Assembly (NCBI GenBank): GCA_031283725.1
Contig: JAITBG010000192.1
Coordinates: 1-36,153 of the forward strand
Direction of reading: 5' to 3'
Source of the DNA: Treponema sp.
GTDB taxonomy: Bacteria > Spirochaetota > Spirochaetia > Treponematales > Breznakiellaceae
DNA: 36,153 nt
Shown here piece after piece: positions 33,280-36,153 of the stretch. Made by a program: the position numbers and the translations under genes. Each line of letters begins with the position of its first letter. Within the stretch, counting starts at the first letter, position 1. The notes beneath the pieces were generated by a model. That model searched no databases, was not told where the DNA came from, and was given only the letters and a program-made list of their open reading frames with translations.

Positions 33280-33706
33280 GGATTTTGTTCTTTGTTTAGA
33301 AAAATTTATCCATGTGCAATAACATCGGAGGATCGCTAAAAATTTAGGTCTATACTATAAATTTATCGTGGCTCTGGATGTTTCATAATTCTTTATATAA
33401 CAATGATTTAAACAACAACACTCCGTGCCGGTGAAGCCGAGAGGTACCCAAAAACCATCCGGATTTTGAAACGGGCTTTTCTATATAATAACATTATGTC
33501 ATAGTAACTTTTTTACAATCCCGCTTTACTTTTTATTCTGGATGGTGTACTATTTCAGTATAGATATCAATATATAATGACATTAAATCATTTGAGAAAT
33601 GGGATTATCAAAGATACATCATATATAGTGTATATTAGAGCATATATGTACTGATGTTATGATTGCAGCGAATTTGCCACTCGCGAGAGATTACAAGGAG
33701 CTTTTT
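33280..33706. other. AT-rich divergent control region
   Basis: It separates the two sugar operons. It holds an AAATTTA/TAAATTT inverted repeat (33340-33364), a GC-rich island (about 33419-33477) whose open reading TLRAGEAERYPKTIRILKRAF has no start and may be a gene remnant, and near the plus-strand operon a palindrome ATACA-N10-TGTAT (33614-33633) that overlaps a possible -10 TATATT (33631-33636), with CATATATG at 33641-33648. The palindrome is a candidate site for the GntR regulator at the end of the window. A clear -35 for this side was not found. Confidence 0.4.
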
Positions 33707-34650
33707 ATGCCGGATCTACAGCCAGCCCGATCCCCAACGTTTTACTTTATCGGTGTTACAACGGGCCAATCATCTATAATGAAGGTTTTTCCCAAATGGG
33801 CGAAGGTCCTTGGAATAGAGGCGAAAATAATGGGCCTGGATCTCCCCATACACGCCTCCCCTCAGGAATACCGGAATGTCGTCGAATTCCTCAAAACCGA
33901 CCCTCTGTCCCTGGGCGCTTTGGTAACTACCCACAAACTGGACCTCTTTAAAGCCTGCCGGGATATATTTGACTATATTGACCCTTTTGCGGAAGAACTC
34001 GAAGAAGTTTCCTGCCTTTCCAAGCGGAACGGGCTTTTCCGGGCCCACGCGAAGGATCCCGTTTCAAGTGGCATGGCCCTGGAATGTTTTGTACCTCAGA
34101 ATTTCTGGGCCGATCACGGCGGGGAAGTCCTGCTTTTGGGAGCCGGGGGTAGTTCCCTGGCCATGTCCCTGTATTTTTCGCAGGAAAAATTTGCCGGAAA
34201 TATGCCTTCCCGCATCACAATCGCGAATCGCAGCGAACCCCGGCTGGTTTCGGCCCGGGCGGTCCTGCAGAGGCTTAGCAAGGACATCGAGTTTCGTTTT
34301 TTCGTTTTGTCCATAATCCCCATAACGAGGACAACAACAGCCTTGTCGCCGCCCTGCCTCCCTATTCCCTGGTGGTCAACGCCACAGGTCTTGGTAAGGA
34401 CGCCCCGGGTTCCCCCACCGCCGACGGGGTATCCTATCCGCGAAACAGCCTGGTTTGGGAAATAAATTATCGGGGAGATATGCTCTTTAAACGCCAGGCC
34501 GAAGCACAGGCCCGAGAAAAGCGGCTCCATGTCGAGGATGGATGGAAATACTTTATCTTTGGCTGGATTCAGGTTATCACTGAAGTGTTTGATATTGATA
34601 TTTCGCCTTCTATGCTGGAAAAGCTCAGCGCTATTGCAAAAGAAACATAA
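33707..34650 (+). pseudogene. Shikimate-dehydrogenase-like oxidoreductase, interrupted by an apparent -1 frameshift
   Basis: The N-terminal frame (ATG 33707, AAGGAG 6 bases upstream; the track start at 33659 lacks a site) carries the substrate fold FYFIGVTTGQSSIMKVFPKW, the lysine in VTTHKLDLF and the nucleotide loop LLGAGGSSLAMS, and runs true to DIEFRF. The correct sequence continues in another frame as HNPHNEDNNSLVAALPPYSLVVNATGLGKD to WEINYRGDMLFKRQAEAQ and its end at 34650. The break falls on CGT TTT TTC (34295-34303), a T TTT TTC slippery heptamer in phase; one step back restores the frame. In a sugar cluster it more likely oxidises a sugar or cyclitol than makes shikimate. Function and intactness are unproved. 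Confidence 0.75.
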
Positions 34651-34672
34651 TAATATTGAGGAGTTATATACA

Positions 34673-35266
34673 ATGGCCGGACAGATACCATTAGACTGGA
34701 AGCGGGGTTTTACTCTGGATTTTGCGCTCTACGGGGGATATTCCAAAGGGGCAATCTCAACTAAACGAAGCTTGTCACAAATGAAGGGTATGTTTGCCGA
34801 TGCGGCGGCCTATGAACGGGCGCTACAGGCGGGGGATCCGCTGGTGTATGAATTCTACGAATTGGGGGCTCCCGAAACGTCAAACGATTTAGCCTTCGGT
34901 TCCTCTATTGTCTATCCCGGCAAGGTGGGTAATGAATATTATATGACCAAGGGACACTTCCACACGATCCTCGAAACCGCCGAAGTGTACTATACCCTTT
35001 CGGGGGAAGGGTTTATGCTACTGGAAAATCCCGAAGGGGACAACTCGTTGCAGCTTCTAAGCCCCGGAAACGCCGTATACGTCCCTCCCCGCTATGCCCA
35101 CCGCACCATCAATACCGGTACGGCTCCCCTGGTTACCTTTTTCGTATTCCGGGGAGACGCGGGACACAACTACGGAGCTATCGAAACCAAGGGATACAGA
35201 AAACTGGTGATAGAGGAGCCTGACGGAAAGTTCCAGACAGTCGATAATCCTAAATGGGGGAACTAA
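34673..35266 (+). CDS. Cupin-type phosphoglucose isomerase
   Basis: A 197-residue single-domain cupin of the archaeal-type glucose-6-phosphate isomerase family, unrelated to classical Pgi. The metal ligands are visible: H95 and H97 in KGHFHT, E104 in TAEVYY and H143 in YAHRT, with the same spacing as in the characterised archaeal enzyme. It interconverts phosphorylated aldose and ketose; in this operon the true substrate may be another sugar phosphate. I chose ATG 34673, with GAGGAG 9 bases upstream; the track start at 34529 lies inside the preceding gene. Its stop overlaps the aldolase start (TAATG). Confidence 0.88.
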   Translation: MAGQIPLDWKRGFTLDFALYGGYSKGAISTKRSLSQMKGMFADAAAYERALQAGDPLVYEFYELGAPETSNDLAFGSSIVYPGKVGNEYYMTKGHFHTILETAEVYYTLSGEGFMLLENPEGDNSLQLLSPGNAVYVPPRYAHRTINTGTAPLVTFFVFRGDAGHNYGAIETKGYRKLVIEEPDGKFQTVDNPKWGN

Positions 35267-35910
35267 TGGAAAAAGCACAGGTACTTGAACGTATCGGCCA
35301 TACTTGCCTGATGCCGGTCGTGGTGATCGATAATGAGAACCAGGCGGCGGATACCGCCAAAGCTCTTGCTGCGGGTGGGGTTGATATAATGGAAATTACC
35401 CTGCGTACCGAGGCGGGACTTGTCGCTATCGAAAAGGCCGGCAGGGCCTGTCCCGATATGGTGATAGGCGCCGGGACGGTGCTGGGCCTTGAAAAGTGCA
35501 GGGAAGCCATTGCCAGGGGGGCGCAATTTATTGTATCCCCCGGTTATGATCCGGTCATTGTGGAATACTGCCTTAAAAACGGAATAGTGGTCTTTCCTGG
35601 TTGCGTTACACCTACGGAGATAACCACTGCTCTCAACACCGGACTGGACATAGTTAAATTTTTTCCCGCCAATGTATACGGCGGGGTCAAGGCAATTAAA
35701 GCCCTGGCGGGGCCTTTTCCCAAGCTTAAATTTATACCCACCGGTGGGGTTGATCTTTCCAATCTCGTCGAATTTATCGTCCCCCAGGTTCACGCTATAG
35801 GCGGGGGCTGGCTCTGCGACAGAAGAGCGATAAACGTGGGGGATTATGATGCAATTACCGGCGCCTGCATCCAATCACGGGATTTAATAAAAAAAATCAG
35901 GATATGGTAA
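35266..35910 (+). CDS. KDPG/KHG-type aldolase
   Basis: A 214-residue class I aldolase of the Eda family, which splits 2-keto-3-deoxy-6-phosphogluconate or a related keto-acid phosphate into pyruvate and a triose phosphate. The Schiff-base lysine is K131 in LDIVKFFPAN and the proton-relay glutamate is E43 in IMEITLRT; VIGAGTVL and FPGCVTPTE are further family motifs. I chose ATG 35266, overlapping the isomerase stop, with GGGGGA before it; an ATG 4 codons earlier is possible. It suggests the pathway makes a 2-keto-3-deoxy sugar acid. Whether gluconate, galactonate or another stereoisomer is used cannot be told. Confidence 0.9.
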   Translation: MEKAQVLERIGHTCLMPVVVIDNENQAADTAKALAAGGVDIMEITLRTEAGLVAIEKAGRACPDMVIGAGTVLGLEKCREAIARGAQFIVSPGYDPVIVEYCLKNGIVVFPGCVTPTEITTALNTGLDIVKFFPANVYGGVKAIKALAGPFPKLKFIPTGGVDLSNLVEFIVPQVHAIGGGWLCDRRAINVGDYDAITGACIQSRDLIKKIRIW

Positions 35911-35921
35911 AGCAAGAGGTG

Positions 35922-36153
35922 ATGGAAAACATTTATAATTCCATAAAACTCGATAAAAGTGTACCTATACCTTTGTACTATCAGCTTAAAAAGCAGGTGC
36001 TTTCTCTCATCGAAAATTCGGTTATTACAGAAGGGGATATGCTTCCTCCTGAAAATGAGCTCTGCGAACTTCTTAAGGTTTCTCGTCCTACTATACGTCA
36101 GGCCTTTAGTGAATTGGTCAATGAAGGCTACCTGGATCGTCACAAAGGAAAGG
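35922..36153 (+). CDS. GntR-family transcriptional regulator (cut off by window end)
   Basis: Only the first 77 residues are present. The N-terminus IPLYYQLKKQVLSLIENSVITEGDMLPPENELCELLKVSRPTIRQAFSELVNEGYLDRHKGK is the winged helix-turn-helix of GntR proteins of the HutC type (sugar-binding C-terminal domain expected outside the window). It lies at the end of the plus-strand sugar operon and probably controls one or both divergent operons in response to a sugar phosphate. The start is uncertain: ATG 35922 follows AGAGG closely, while an in-frame ATG at 35904 overlaps the aldolase stop. Confidence 0.85.
   Translation, partial: MENIYNSIKLDKSVPIPLYYQLKKQVLSLIENSVITEGDMLPPENELCELLKVSRPTIRQAFSELVNEGYLDRHKGK

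Noticed and set aside
34529-34672. N-terminal extension of the cupin isomerase
   Set aside because: It is the end of the preceding dehydrogenase-like gene read in another frame.

Overview
The window reads as chromosomal DNA of a spirochaete, most likely a Treponema, and possibly one of the termite-gut type. The pointers are a class I (archaeal-type) lysyl-tRNA synthetase, a PSP1/RicT protein next to a YaaR-like protein, a bactofilin next to an M23 peptidase, relaxed lipoprotein signals, and a poly-G tract in front of a gene. The genus is an inference from gene content; no rRNA, tRNA or CRISPR array was seen.

Layout. Positions 1-24355 are mostly GC-rich housekeeping genes: a double nucleoside-diphosphate-kinase-like protein, lysS, a secreted metallo-beta-lactamase-fold protein, parAB (minus strand), a Cof-type phosphatase, rlpA, groES with its own promoter and terminator, an exported transglutaminase-fold protein, an RluA-type pseudouridine synthase, an envelope/cytoskeleton run (M23 peptidase, bactofilin, YaaR-like, RicT/PSP1), a minus-strand operon ptsI-der-merR-rsm22, and carAB. 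Between ptsI and carA (about 17.9-19.9 kb) lies a disordered patch. It holds hairpins, a C9 tract inside a small ORF, a decayed gene with its tail left in another frame, a long inverted repeat, a small lipoprotein and a REP-like inverted repeat.

From 24.8 kb to the end is a visibly less GC-rich carbohydrate-use locus. A minus-strand operon starts at a perfect consensus promoter (TTGACA-N17-TATAAT) at 33.25 kb. It encodes an aldo/keto reductase, a ribose-type ABC importer (ATPase, permease, binding protein), an FGGY sugar kinase, a D-2-hydroxyacid dehydrogenase and a phosphotriesterase-family hydrolase. A divergent plus-strand operon encodes a shikimate-dehydrogenase-like oxidoreductase, a cupin phosphoglucose isomerase, a KDPG-type aldolase and the beginning of a GntR regulator. 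Together they suggest import, phosphorylation or oxidation, lactone opening and aldol cleavage of a sugar or sugar acid that I cannot name.

Most striking: two genes of this locus, one in each operon, are interrupted by an apparent -1 frameshift, and in both the break falls on a canonical X XXY YYZ slippery heptamer in the right phase (A AAA AAC in the kinase, T TTT TTC in the dehydrogenase). This may be recoding or slippage, real decay, or homopolymer sequencing error; the sequence alone cannot decide. Other notable points are a G10 tract touching the bactofilin start, several genes without a Shine-Dalgarno whose -10 hexamer sits 6-7 nt before the start codon, a CarB that looks like animal CPS, and an Rsm22-like protein with a complete set of four candidate cluster-binding cysteines.
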